Positions 40,750 to 50,374 of a DNA stretch of 64,000 bases are shown piece after piece (positions within the stretch are counted from its first letter, which is position 1; every line of letters begins with the position of its first letter). Origin of the DNA: Histomonas meleagridis. Its lineage: Eukaryota > Parabasalia > Tritrichomonadida > Dientamoebidae. Under the pieces are notes generated by a model. The model was not told where the DNA came from. It saw only the letters and a program-made list of their open reading frames with translations, and ran no database searches. Location: the NCBI GenBank assembly GCA_020186115.1, contig WSYJ01000013.1, positions 1-64,000 on the forward strand, read 5' to 3'. The position numbers were made by a program, and so were the translations under genes.

Positions 40750-43215
40750 TTATTTATTGTTATCCTGGAGTTCTATATCCACCACGATTACACTTACATT
40801 ATCTTGTGTTCCTCTGGCTATGGCCGCGCTTGTCAACAAACCAGCAGCCTTATGTATATCCACACATTTCGACACTATTTCCCCGACTTCCTCATTATTC
40901 ATCACATCGAAAACACCGTCGCATGCCAGAACCAGTCTGAAGTCATTTTCTGTAATTGGATGCTTTGTCATGTCAGGTGTACGCGATACGCCATCTATCA
41001 TAAAGTCTCCAATAGCGCGTGATATTGCGAGGTGCGAACTCAGTCGACCTGATGCTACAAATGCGCGCCCATCTTTTAGTACATCGAGCTCACTTCGTTC
41101 GGTTGGCCGATGATCAAATGTGAGTGACTCAACTGAGCCGTCCTTCCGCACTACGAGCGCCCGTGCATCGCCAAGGTGCGCTACACTTATGGATGATGGT
41201 GTTACTAATGCTAATACTAATGCAGCGCCATCATTAACTTGTAGTTTAAAAAGTTGTTCATTGACATTTTTAAGTATGGAGGCAATGTCAACGATTGTCT
41301 TTGTTTTAGATTGTTCAAAAAGCTGTGGAATAAGTGAAGCTGATATTGATGAGGATTGATATCCGCCATGACCATCAATAACACCATAAAGTGAAGGCAC
41401 TAAAGGACCGGTACTTTCGCGGATAATAAAAGAGTCTTCCATTTCATTTCGAAATCCTATTGTATCACAATATCCAAATTTCTTACCACGAAAGAATTTG
41501 ACTTTGGGTGTGTTCAAGGACTTGGCCATTTTATAGTTGGTTGTAACTAATTCACGAATTGTATTTGGAATTGGCGTTGTATGTCGAATATCAGTTCCGA
41601 ATAAATCAACCGTATCAATGTTAGGGAAAAGCGAAAGATCCAATTTAAATGATAATGGGTTAAGTGCAAGCTTCAGTATCTTTAAAGATGTTAAATGCTT
41701 GAATTGGAATTTGCTGATTTGGTTGCACGTTAAGTCGAGGCTTGTCAGAAAAAGTAAATCATTTTCGCAAACAAACTCAGTCAATAAATTGTGAGAAAAG
41801 TCTAAAGTTGAAATGTATTGAGGAAGTGGAGGAAGTTTTGAAATTTGGTTACCAGCAAGAATAAGAGTAACGACCTCAGGTATTTCAGTAAGTTCAGTAA
41901 TTTGATTCCATGAAAAATTAATAGTTTCAATCCCTTGACATGAAAGTAAAATTTCAGGAAGCTCAGTAAATTGACAATTACAAGCTACAATCTCTTTAAG
42001 TGTATCAGGAAGAGGTGGAAGTGAAGACATCGGATTATCACTAATATATAATGAGATAAGTTGAGATGAACCAATTTCATCTGGAAGATTTGAAATATTA
42101 TTTTTGGTTAAAATAAGGGTCGTTAACATCTGGAAATCAAAGAGAGCAGATGGAACAGTGGATATTCCATTTGCTGTTAGATCAATTAATTTGATTCCTT
42201 TAGAAAGATGATCTGTCCGAATTTCTGTAATAGAATTATGCCGCATTAAAAGATGTGTTATGTTACTTTGACTAAAGTCCGGTATATCTTTAAAATGATT
42301 GTCATTAAATTGTAAACCTTTTAATCCTTGTGATGTAATAGGATTTGCACTTTCAAATTTGTTATCTGTAGCTATAAATCGTTCAATGTTTGAAGGCAAT
42401 TCAGGAAAATTAATAAAATGATTTGATCTTATGTCAAGATAAACAAGATTCTGGAGACCGTTTATTGGCTCACCCCAATTTTTGATGCAATTGTGATTAA
42501 TCTCGATTTTAGAAATTGTTGGTGGAAGCGAAGAAGGAAATTGATCTAAAAAATTATAAGAAAGAATAAGCGTTGAAAGACGTGGGGCAAATTTTGAAAT
42601 GGGTGGAATTGAACAAAGTCGATTAAAAGAAAGATCAAGTAAAGTAAGGCATTCAAACATACAACTATCAGTGATGTCAACAAGAATATTTCCTGAAAGT
42701 TTTAATTCCTTAAGATTTGGTAGATTATTTGTTGATAGAGAACGAATTTGATTAAAACCTAAATTAGCTTTTTCAATACATGGTGGAAGTTCCGGGAAAT
42801 CGCTAAGAAGATTTAAAAATAAATCAAGATGTAGAATAGAATCAAGTGATGTTGAAAACGATTCTAACATGTTTCTGTCAAGAAAGAGATCAGTTATAGA
42901 TCTCATAGAATCCAATGATTTTGGAATTTGTCTAAGCTGATTTGATGATAACCTTAATTTTTTTAAAGATGGAAAATCGAACTCTATTTCATTAAGATTT
43001 TCATCTTGAGAATATAAGGCATTATCTGAAAGGTCTAGTGTTTCTAAATTGTCTAATTTTTTAGGGAAAAGTTTTAATGTGTTATGTGGTGCATCGATTG
43101 AAATTAAAGGATGGTCCGGTGAAATGTAAAATGGTATACGGCATAACTTCAATCGAGCAATTGAAAGGTGTGTTGTTTCTGGAGGGAGATTTGGAGCAGA
43201 TTCGTCCTGCCCCAT
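40750..43215 (-). CDS. Leucine-rich-repeat protein phosphatase 2C fusion
   Basis: The 821-residue product joins about twenty leucine-rich repeats (residues 60-545, pattern LxxLxLxxNxIxxLP) to a C-terminal PP2C-type metal-dependent serine/threonine phosphatase. Phosphatase motifs are FGYCDTIGFRNEMEDSFI, LYGVIDGHGGYQSSSISA, SVAHLGDARALVV, AISRAIGDF, VLACDGVFDVM and GTQDNVSVIVVDI, so metal-binding aspartates look intact. The layout resembles PHLPP and the LRR-PP2C part of fungal adenylate cyclases, without the other domains. The N-terminus MGQDES fits an N-myristoylation signal (G2, S6), suggesting membrane attachment. An M3-like element lies just upstream. The gene is intact; its substrate is unknown. 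Confidence 0.9.
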   Translation of the reverse strand: MGQDESAPNLPPETTHLSIARLKLCRIPFYISPDHPLISIDAPHNTLKLFPKKLDNLETLDLSDNALYSQDENLNEIEFDFPSLKKLRLSSNQLRQIPKSLDSMRSITDLFLDRNMLESFSTSLDSILHLDLFLNLLSDFPELPPCIEKANLGFNQIRSLSTNNLPNLKELKLSGNILVDITDSCMFECLTLLDLSFNRLCSIPPISKFAPRLSTLILSYNFLDQFPSSLPPTISKIEINHNCIKNWGEPINGLQNLVYLDIRSNHFINFPELPSNIERFIATDNKFESANPITSQGLKGLQFNDNHFKDIPDFSQSNITHLLMRHNSITEIRTDHLSKGIKLIDLTANGISTVPSALFDFQMLTTLILTKNNISNLPDEIGSSQLISLYISDNPMSSLPPLPDTLKEIVACNCQFTELPEILLSCQGIETINFSWNQITELTEIPEVVTLILAGNQISKLPPLPQYISTLDFSHNLLTEFVCENDLLFLTSLDLTCNQISKFQFKHLTSLKILKLALNPLSFKLDLSLFPNIDTVDLFGTDIRHTTPIPNTIRELVTTNYKMAKSLNTPKVKFFRGKKFGYCDTIGFRNEMEDSFIIRESTGPLVPSLYGVIDGHGGYQSSSISASLIPQLFEQSKTKTIVDIASILKNVNEQLFKLQVNDGAALVLALVTPSSISVAHLGDARALVVRKDGSVESLTFDHRPTERSELDVLKDGRAFVASGRLSSHLAISRAIGDFMIDGVSRTPDMTKHPITENDFRLVLACDGVFDVMNNEEVGEIVSKCVDIHKAAGLLTSAAIARGTQDNVSVIVVDIELQDNNK

Positions 43216-43233
43216 TTGAAAATTTTTCGTTCA

Positions 43234-43241
43234 AAACCGTT
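43234..43241 (-). promoter_or_regulatory. M3-like element of the LRR-PP2C gene
   Basis: Minus-strand AACGGTTT, about 19 bp upstream of the ATG at 43215; it fits the M3 consensus. The remaining gap to eL41 (43242-43538) shows no gene. Confidence 0.5.
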
Positions 43242-43538
43242 AAGGTTTCGGTGCACGAAAAACGAAAACCAAATTTCTAACAAAGCAAGTTTTGTTCTGA
43301 TTAAAATATAAATTAGCATTCATATTTTTTAGATATTGTATTAACTCTAATATAAGTTATAACAATACTAACTTAATTCCAAAATTGATTTCAAAAATGA
43401 AAAGATTGGTTAATTACCATCAAAGAATAAAAGATTTTGAGTGCCCTTAACGAATTACACAGTGTTAAATCATTTAATAAGTTAAGTTGAATGTTATGTT
43501 TATTAGATATCAAGCCATCCAAAATGCTTTCAAGGAGC

Positions 43539-43616
43539 TCATCGAGCCTTAGCCCTCATTTGCCTCCTCTTTCTTTTAAGTCTCCGCATACGTTTCTTCA
43601 ACCATTTTCCACGCAT
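43539..43616 (-). CDS. RPL41: 60S ribosomal protein eL41 (25 residues)
   Basis: A 26-codon frame on the minus strand begins MRGKWLKKRMRRLKRKRRQM and ends RAKAR. This is the entire eL41 protein, the smallest eukaryotic ribosomal protein, usually 25 residues (family pattern MR.KW.KKR.RRL.RKRRKMR..). It is about 68% arginine plus lysine and sits at the interface of the two ribosomal subunits. A methionine start, correct length and immediate TGA stop make the call strong despite the size. An M3-like element lies about 20 bp upstream. It is transcribed divergently from PFOR. Confidence 0.93.
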   Translation of the reverse strand: MRGKWLKKRMRRLKRKRRQMRAKAR

Positions 43617-43634
43617 CTTTCCAAAGGAACGACC

Positions 43635-43642
43635 AAACCGCT
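43635..43642 (-). promoter_or_regulatory. M3-like element of eL41
   Basis: Minus-strand AGCGGTTT, 19-26 bp upstream of the eL41 ATG; it fits the M3 consensus. The rest of the divergent region up to PFOR (43643-44068) is AT-rich without other genes. Confidence 0.45.
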
Positions 43643-44068
43643 GAAACGATGATTTTTTTCTGAAATGACTTACAACACAGAAGACAGAAATAAAAAATGT
43701 TACTACAATATTCCAAATTTCTTATTAAAACAAGATCATAAAATTATAACAATGATTTTTCAATAAAATAACGATTATTGTATATTTTAAGTTTTTTACT
43801 TTAATTTTATGATGATCAAGAAAAAAAAGTTTTTAAGTTCACCAACTTCAGTTCGATTTTTGACAGGCTAACTGTAATAACGGCCTATATTGAATCAAAA
43901 GTGCTTTTGTTATGATTTTATAACGCTCAAAAATGTCTTAATTGAAAGAAAACGATGATACAAAACGTTATCATAACAATTAACACAAAACAAAAAAGTG
44001 ACATGAAAGATGTATACAAATAAATAGCCAGATACATTCAAATATTGAATGGCGCAACGATACACATT

Positions 44069-44075
44069 TCACTTA
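44069..44075 (+). promoter_or_regulatory. Initiator (Inr) of PFOR
   Basis: TCACTTA, with the presumed +1 A at 44071, 15 nt before the ATG. It matches the trichomonad initiator in sequence and distance. Confidence 0.6.
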
Positions 44076-44085
44076 ATTAGTAAAA

Positions 44086-47000
44086 ATGTCGCTTAGCTCT
44101 AAGGGACTTTACACACCAGACGTTTCAAGAAGCTTTGCAAAATTGGTACCTGTAGATGGAAATGGCGCTGCCGCACACGTTGCTTACCATATGAGCGAAG
44201 CATCATTATTATATCCAATCACACCATCAACAGCAATGGGAGAACAATATGATAAATGGGCTGCAAGTGGTAAGAAGAATGTCTTTGGTCATGTTCCAGT
44301 TTGCCGTGTTCTTCAATCAGAAGCAGGTGCTGCTGGAGCTCTTCATGGTGCTGCATCCGTTGGAACATTTTGCACAACATTCACTGCTTCACAAGGTTTG
44401 CTTTTGATGATTCCTAACATGTTAAAGACAGCAGGTGAATTATGGCCAGCTGTATTTCATGTAGCTGCACGTGCAGTTTCTACACAAGCTTTATCCATTC
44501 AAGGCGATCATGCAGATGTCATGTGCGTTAAAAACACAGGTTTTGCAATGCTTTCATCATCAACTGTTCAAGAATGTCAAGATCTTGCTGCAATTGCTCA
44601 CATGTCAACAGTTGATGCACAAATACCATTTGTTCACTTCTTCGAAGGATTTAGACTTTCACATGAAATTGATTCAATTGTTCAATTAACACCAGAAGAA
44701 ATGAAACAATTAATGCCATTTGAAAAACTTAATCAAATCAGAAACAGGTCATTAAATCCTGCTCACCCAATGGCATTAGGACATTCCCAAGGAGCTGATG
44801 CATATTTCCAAACTGTTGAACTTTATAATCCATTTTATGACAAGTTACCAGAAATTGTTGAAGCGAACATGAAGAAATTTGCTGATCTTACAGGAAGAGA
44901 ATATCATCTTTTCGATTATTATGGACATCCACAAGCAGAAGATGTTATTGTTATGATGGGTGCAGGTTCTACATCTGTTCGTGAATGCATTGATCTTATG
45001 AAAGGTGAAAAAGTTGGTTTAATAATTCCAAGACTTTATCGTCCATGGTCCTCAAAGCGTTTCCTTGAAATCTTACCTAAGACTGTCAAACGTGTTTCAA
45101 TTATGGATCGTTCTAAAGATCCTGCAGCTCCAGCAGAACCATTATTCATGGATGTTGCATATACACTTAAGCAAGCAGGGCACCCCGCCAAATGTTATGG
45201 AGGCCGTTACGGACTTGCCTCCAAAGATTTCACGCCACTTCATGCTAAGGCAATTTATGATAACATGAGGTCATCACAACCTAAAGAACACTTCACTGTT
45301 GGAATTAATGATGATGTCACATTCTTATCATTACCAAAAGCAGAGTTACCAGGATTTGGCGAAGATTCCAAAGTATCACAATCAATCTTCTGGGGTCTTG
45401 GAGGTGATGGAACAATTGGTGCCAACAAAGCAGCTATTAAAGCATGCATTGATGAACGTGGAATTTATGCGCAAGGATACTTTGCATATTCAGCCGATAA
45501 ATCCAATTCCCTTACACGTTCATATTTAAGAATGTCACCAAATCCAATTCATTCACAATATACAATTACACATGCAGACTTTGTAGGTTGTACATTACCA
45601 TCATATGTTACCCAATATCCAATGGCTGAAAATCTTAAGGATGGCGGAGTCTTCTTCCTTAACTTCCCAAGCTCAGACATCAGTTATTTAGACAAATTCC
45701 TTCCAGCAGATTTCAAGCGTAAGTTAGCCAAGAAGCATGCCAAGTTATATGTTATTGATGCTTCCTCATTAGCACTGGAATGCGGATTAAATGGTAAAAT
45801 CTCCACAATCGTTCAAGCATGTTATTATCATTTAACACAAGTATTAGGTAAGAATTGGTTACCAATTACACTTAAATGGATCGAAAAAGAATTTGGTCGC
45901 TTAGGTGATGATGTTGTTAATAAGAATAAGAAAGCAGCAAGTATGGCATCTGAAAGACTTAAACTTATTCCAATTCCAGATTATTGGTTAACAGCTGAAG
46001 ATGAACCAGGACAATTTATCTCTAAGTCCGAAATATCATTTATGAAGAAACCTACACATGAAATACCTAAATATAAGACAGAAGTATTAGATAAAGTATT
46101 TACCACAAAAGGAGGATCATTACCAGTTTCAGCATTTAAGGATAGTCTTGGAGGTATTTCACCAGTAGCTTCAACTAAATGGTTAAAGAAAGGACTTTCA
46201 CAATCAGCGCCATCATGGAATTCTACAACATGTATCCAATGTAATGCATGTTCAGCAGTATGCCCACAATCAGTCATTCGTCCATTCTTAATCACAGAAG
46301 AAGAAATCAAATCAGCGCCTAAACAAATCCAAAGAGATTTAGTTACAATCAAAGCTAAAGGTAAAGAATTAAAGGGATTACAATATCGTATCCAATGTTC
46401 ACCATATGATTGCATTAATTGTAAACTTTGTGTTGATATCTGTCCAACTAAAAGTCTTACAATGAAACAAACTATAGGTAATGATGAAGCATTACAATAT
46501 GCTAAGGAACAAAATGACTTATTCATTTATCTTGATGATGTTATACCAAATCGTGGACATTTAATCAAAGATAAATATACAGTTCGTGGATCACAATTCC
46601 AAAAGCCACTTATAGAATTCCCAGGTTCATGTCAAGGATGCAATGAAACATTAGTTGCAAAGATTGCGACACAATTATTCGGAAAGCGTATGTTAATAGC
46701 TAATGCATCAGGTTGTTCATCAGTTTGGGGCGGTTCATTCTCAAAGATTCCATTTACTACTGATGAAAATGGAAGAGGACCAGCATGGGCACGTTCATTA
46801 TTTGAAGATAATGCTGAATTTGGCTTTGGCATGACAATTGGTCTTGAATTACGTCGGAAACAACTTCATGAAGACTTAACACCAATTATTAATGACAAAA
46901 TCTTCATGATGAAATTACCAAAGGAATTATCAAATGCATTAAATGAATGGTATAATGATTGGATGGATGGAGAAAAGACACTTCAACTTGAGCCAATATT

Positions 47001-47745
47001 ATTAGAACAACTTAATAACAATCGTCATATCAAACGTCTTGACGTATTACAAGATAAGAGGGACTTATGGGTTAAGCCATCCAATTGGATCTTCGGTGGA
47101 GATGGATGGGCTTATGACATTGGATTTGGAGGCTTAGATCATGTAATGGCATCTGGAAAGAACTTCAATGTATTAGTGTTCGATAATGAAATCTATGCTA
47201 ACACAGGAGGACAACAATCGAAGGCTACGCAATTAGGCGCAATTGCAGAATTCGCTGCTAATGGTAAAGATACACCTAAGAAAGACTTAGGCTTCATGAT
47301 GATGGGTTATGGTAATGTTTATGTTGCTTCATGCGCTTTAGGCACACAAAATGATTTGAAGCATTTGATCAAATGTTTGAAGGAAGCAGAATCATTCGAT
47401 GGTCCTTCATTAGTACTTGTATACTGCAACTGTATTATGCACCACATTAAAGGAGCTATTGGCGCAGCGTCATTCAAGGCACACCAATTGGCTGTAGAAA
47501 GTGGATATTGGCCAATTTACTCGTACGACCCACGAAGAGAGAAAGAAGGAAAGAACCCATTGGAGTTCTTATCGAAGAAGCCTGATTTGGAGAAGTTGGA
47601 TAAGTTCTTGGATATGGAAGTGAGATACAATAGATTAAAGAAGAATAACCCTAAGCTCGCAAAGGAATTAAGAAACAAGTTACATAAGGATGTGCTCAAG
47701 AATTACAAGAAATATCTCACATTTTCAAAGGTTTTTGAACCATGA
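44086..47745 (+). CDS. PFOR: Pyruvate:ferredoxin oxidoreductase, hydrogenosomal
   Basis: The 1219-residue product is a complete single-chain PFOR, converting pyruvate and CoA to acetyl-CoA and CO2 while reducing ferredoxin. The N-terminus MSLSSKGLYTPDVSRSF looks like a hydrogenosomal presequence, cut after the RSF type of motif; the mature protein starts around AKLVPVDGNGAAAHVAY. Ferredoxin-type 4Fe-4S motifs are CIQCNACSAVCP (C716, 719, 722, 726) and CINCKLCVDICP (C776, 779, 782, 786). Cysteines for the proximal cluster are C849, C852 and C877, with a fourth expected in the C-terminal part. The thiamine diphosphate site is GGDGWAYDIG (about 1004) to NEIYANTGGQQ. The gene is intact and uses codons typical of strong expression. 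It is followed by malic enzyme on the same strand. Confidence 0.97.
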   Translation: MSLSSKGLYTPDVSRSFAKLVPVDGNGAAAHVAYHMSEASLLYPITPSTAMGEQYDKWAASGKKNVFGHVPVCRVLQSEAGAAGALHGAASVGTFCTTFTASQGLLLMIPNMLKTAGELWPAVFHVAARAVSTQALSIQGDHADVMCVKNTGFAMLSSSTVQECQDLAAIAHMSTVDAQIPFVHFFEGFRLSHEIDSIVQLTPEEMKQLMPFEKLNQIRNRSLNPAHPMALGHSQGADAYFQTVELYNPFYDKLPEIVEANMKKFADLTGREYHLFDYYGHPQAEDVIVMMGAGSTSVRECIDLMKGEKVGLIIPRLYRPWSSKRFLEILPKTVKRVSIMDRSKDPAAPAEPLFMDVAYTLKQAGHPAKCYGGRYGLASKDFTPLHAKAIYDNMRSSQPKEHFTVGINDDVTFLSLPKAELPGFGEDSKVSQSIFWGLGGDGTIGANKAAIKACIDERGIYAQGYFAYSADKSNSLTRSYLRMSPNPIHSQYTITHADFVGCTLPSYVTQYPMAENLKDGGVFFLNFPSSDISYLDKFLPADFKRKLAKKHAKLYVIDASSLALECGLNGKISTIVQACYYHLTQVLGKNWLPITLKWIEKEFGRLGDDVVNKNKKAASMASERLKLIPIPDYWLTAEDEPGQFISKSEISFMKKPTHEIPKYKTEVLDKVFTTKGGSLPVSAFKDSLGGISPVASTKWLKKGLSQSAPSWNSTTCIQCNACSAVCPQSVIRPFLITEEEIKSAPKQIQRDLVTIKAKGKELKGLQYRIQCSPYDCINCKLCVDICPTKSLTMKQTIGNDEALQYAKEQNDLFIYLDDVIPNRGHLIKDKYTVRGSQFQKPLIEFPGSCQGCNETLVAKIATQLFGKRMLIANASGCSSVWGGSFSKIPFTTDENGRGPAWARSLFEDNAEFGFGMTIGLELRRKQLHEDLTPIINDKIFMMKLPKELSNALNEWYNDWMDGEKTLQLEPILLEQLNNNRHIKRLDVLQDKRDLWVKPSNWIFGGDGWAYDIGFGGLDHVMASGKNFNVLVFDNEIYANTGGQQSKATQLGAIAEFAANGKDTPKKDLGFMMMGYGNVYVASCALGTQNDLKHLIKCLKEAESFDGPSLVLVYCNCIMHHIKGAIGAASFKAHQLAVESGYWPIYSYDPRREKEGKNPLEFLSKKPDLEKLDKFLDMEVRYNRLKKNNPKLAKELRNKLHKDVLKNYKKYLTFSKVFEP

Positions 47746-48377
47746 AAAATAGTAAAAACTCCAAAATAACTGAGTAAGTCAAAAGATGTTTTCGTATCTT
47801 TCATTTGATTCGAAAGATATTTGTTTGAGAAGTGATAGGAATTCTTTAGAGATAAGAGCGGAGAAAGAGCTGTGCACTAATTCGAAATAAATTGTATGAA
47901 GTAATCAGCAAAACATTTTGAACAAATTTCCGATTTGAATCAATTTTATTATATTAACACAACTATTATTCTTTTAAGCAAAACAAATGTTTTATGCATA
48001 TTTCATCGAGTTATATTGTTGTATGTTTCAAGCGTAAAAAAAAATTTATCCATTTTTCCCACAGAACATTAACCCTTGGAGATAAAAGTGCCAGAACATT
48101 TTTTTCAATGATTTATAATCGTTGCCAGAAATTAAAAACATGTTTATCTTTAAAATTATTTTACTTAATGCAAATTTAACTCAACAAAATTACTGCCTTT
48201 ATATGGGGTATATAGTTTACTTCTTTTGAACCAATTATTTCATTTGGAATTCTCAAAAATTCCCTTTTTTTCTTCCTGGCCGCTAGCTAATCTATTCAAT
48301 TTGTTTGGCCAGGAGCTTACAATTTAAATAGTGTCACCATTGAAATTTGAGGAGCTAACCATTGAAAAATAGTCATA
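47746..48377. other. Intergenic region between PFOR and malic enzyme
   Basis: About 630 bp. No gene is supported; the small frame at 47994-48179 has no family features. Confidence 0.6.
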
Positions 48378-48384
48378 TCACTTT
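48378..48384 (+). promoter_or_regulatory. Initiator (Inr) of malic enzyme
   Basis: TCACTTT, presumed +1 A at 48380, 10 nt before the ATG. This short spacing is typical of trichomonad 5' leaders. Confidence 0.6.
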
Positions 48385-48389
48385 GCATC

Positions 48390-50111
48390 ATGTCTCTTGT
48401 TTCATCAACAAGCAGCACATCATTCGCTCGTGGTTTTGCCCTTTGCAAGGCAGCTCTCCCATACAGAAAGGTTGGTATTGATCTTTTACATGATAGCCAA
48501 CTTAACCATGGAACTGGTTTCACACATGAAGAACGTGATCGTTTCCATCTTCGTGGTTTACTTCCACACAAGGTTTTCACAGTCGACGAACAAGTTCAAC
48601 GTATCCGTAAACAATTTGAACTTCTTCCAACACCACTCTTAAAGTACATTTTCCTTGCCAACGAACGTGAAAAGAACGAACACACATTCTGGCGTTTCCT
48701 TTACACATATCCAGCCGAACTTACAATGCCAGTTCTTTATACTCCAACAGTCGGTGAAGTTTGCACCAAGTGGGCACTTCACAGACAATCATACCGCGGT
48801 ATCTACATCACACCAGAAGATTCTGGTCATATCAAAGAAATTCTTCGTAACTATCCATCACAAGATATCCGCTGCATTGTCGTTACAGATGGTGGCCGTA
48901 TCCTTGGTCTTGGCGATCTTGGTGCTTCCGGTCTTGGTATCCCAGTTGGTAAGCTTATGCTTTACACCCTCTGCGGTCAAGTTAATCCGTACTACACATT
49001 ACCAATCCAACTTGATGTTGGTACAGATCGTAAGGAAATCCTCAACGATCCACTCTACGAAGGCTGGAGACATCCACGTCTTAGGGGTGATGAGCATCTC
49101 AAATTTGTCTCCGAATTTGTTGATGCTGTCAAAGAAGTTTATGGCTCAACATGTCTTATCCAATGGGAAGACTTCGAAATGGAAACAGCATTCCGTCTTC
49201 TTGACCATTTCCGCTGGAGGTGCAATTGCTTCAACGATGATATCGAAGGCACAGCCGCAGTTACAGCAGCCGCTGTTGCATGCGCACCACGTATCAAAGG
49301 CGTAAAACCACTTTGGGAACAAAAGATTATCTTTATTGGTGCTGGCTCAGCCGCCACAGGCATTGCCAACCTCATTGTTGACATGGCACAATCCCAATCC
49401 AAGCTTCCACGTGAGATGCTCCTTAAGAACATCATCATGTTCGATGCCAAGGGAATGGTCACAGCCGATCGTACTGATCTCTATGACTTCAACAAGCCAT
49501 TCATGCACAAGATGCATCGCTATGACTCCGTCCTCGAAGCATGCCAGAAGTGGGGTGCAACAGGCATCATTGGTGTTTCTGGTTGCCCAGGACTTATTAC
49601 AAAGGAAATTGTTGAACAACTTTGTAAGAACACAGAACGCCCAATCGTCTTCGCTCTTTCCAACCCAACAATCAAGGCCGAGTGCACTGCCGAACAAGCT
49701 TACAAGTGGTCCAACGAAAAGGCACTCTTCTGCTCTGGTTCACCATTCCCAGACTACAAGACAAAGAGCGGAAAGACACTCGTACCATCACAAGCTAACA
49801 ACTCTTGGATCTTCCCTGCCGTTGGTTTCGCTCTCGTTGCTACAAAGGCTCGCCATTGCCCATCAAAGGTATTCGAAGTTGCTGCTTTGTCACTCGCCAA
49901 GTTAACAACTAAAGAAGACCTCGAAAAGAGCGCTTTGTTACCACCAATGGCTCTCATTAGAGAAAAGGCTAGAGACATCTCACTCGATGTGGCTAAGTAC
50001 TTATACGAACAAGAATTGGCCACTGCTGAAATACCAGCTCATATGACACTCGCTGAATTCCTCGAAAGTCAACGTTTCAACCCATCCGGTGAATACGATC
50101 ACGTTTACTAA
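48390..50111 (+). CDS. Malic enzyme (malate dehydrogenase, decarboxylating), hydrogenosomal
   Basis: The 573-residue product oxidises and decarboxylates malate to pyruvate with reduction of NAD(P). The N-terminus MSLVSSTSSTSFARGF has the form of a short hydrogenosomal targeting sequence. Family motifs are in place: HGTGFTHEERDRFHLRGLLP, VLYTPTVGEVC with the catalytic tyrosine near residue 117, VTDGGRILGLGDLGASGLGI, the metal-binding stretch CFNDDIEGTAAV, the nucleotide-binding loop FIGAGSAATGIANLI (about 315-329) and VFALSNPTIKAEC. The length fits the approximately 570-residue trichomonad enzymes. It would supply pyruvate to the PFOR encoded just upstream, so the two form a metabolic pair. 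The stop is TAAA. Confidence 0.97.
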   Translation: MSLVSSTSSTSFARGFALCKAALPYRKVGIDLLHDSQLNHGTGFTHEERDRFHLRGLLPHKVFTVDEQVQRIRKQFELLPTPLLKYIFLANEREKNEHTFWRFLYTYPAELTMPVLYTPTVGEVCTKWALHRQSYRGIYITPEDSGHIKEILRNYPSQDIRCIVVTDGGRILGLGDLGASGLGIPVGKLMLYTLCGQVNPYYTLPIQLDVGTDRKEILNDPLYEGWRHPRLRGDEHLKFVSEFVDAVKEVYGSTCLIQWEDFEMETAFRLLDHFRWRCNCFNDDIEGTAAVTAAAVACAPRIKGVKPLWEQKIIFIGAGSAATGIANLIVDMAQSQSKLPREMLLKNIIMFDAKGMVTADRTDLYDFNKPFMHKMHRYDSVLEACQKWGATGIIGVSGCPGLITKEIVEQLCKNTERPIVFALSNPTIKAECTAEQAYKWSNEKALFCSGSPFPDYKTKSGKTLVPSQANNSWIFPAVGFALVATKARHCPSKVFEVAALSLAKLTTKEDLEKSALLPPMALIREKARDISLDVAKYLYEQELATAEIPAHMTLAEFLESQRFNPSGEYDHVY

Positions 50112-50301
50112 ATAAATTAAATTGGTGCAATTAACGTATAAATGTTTGACATGAATTTGAGGAACTTTGTTTGCAATTTGGTTTTTTAACATTTTTAACA
50201 TATGACTACGTAAATGCAATGCTAAATGTAATAGAACACATTGTCTGCGCATTTGAAATTTTTTTTTTACACAAGAACTTCAAAGAATAATCAAAATTTT
50301 G

Positions 50302-50374
50302 GATCTTTGGAAATGTCGTTGAAGTGCTTAAAGGTTCTTCAATCCATGATAATCGTTCTGATAAAGCCCAATAG
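50302..50374 (+). pseudogene. 3' fragment of the TLC gene (duplicated)
   Basis: Translates FGNVVEVLKGSSIHDNRSDK then AQ and stop, identical to the C-terminus of the gene at 4600-5415. The match begins abruptly at GATCTTTGG (50302), marking one edge of the inverted duplication. A start and the rest of the gene are absent. Confidence 0.9.

Noticed and set aside
45981-46526. 181-codon frame antisense to PFOR
   Set aside because: Shadow of the PFOR reading frame, which is fully conserved.
47994-48179. 61-codon frame upstream of malic enzyme
   Set aside because: No recognisable motif or promoter element, and it lies in the gap between two strong genes.
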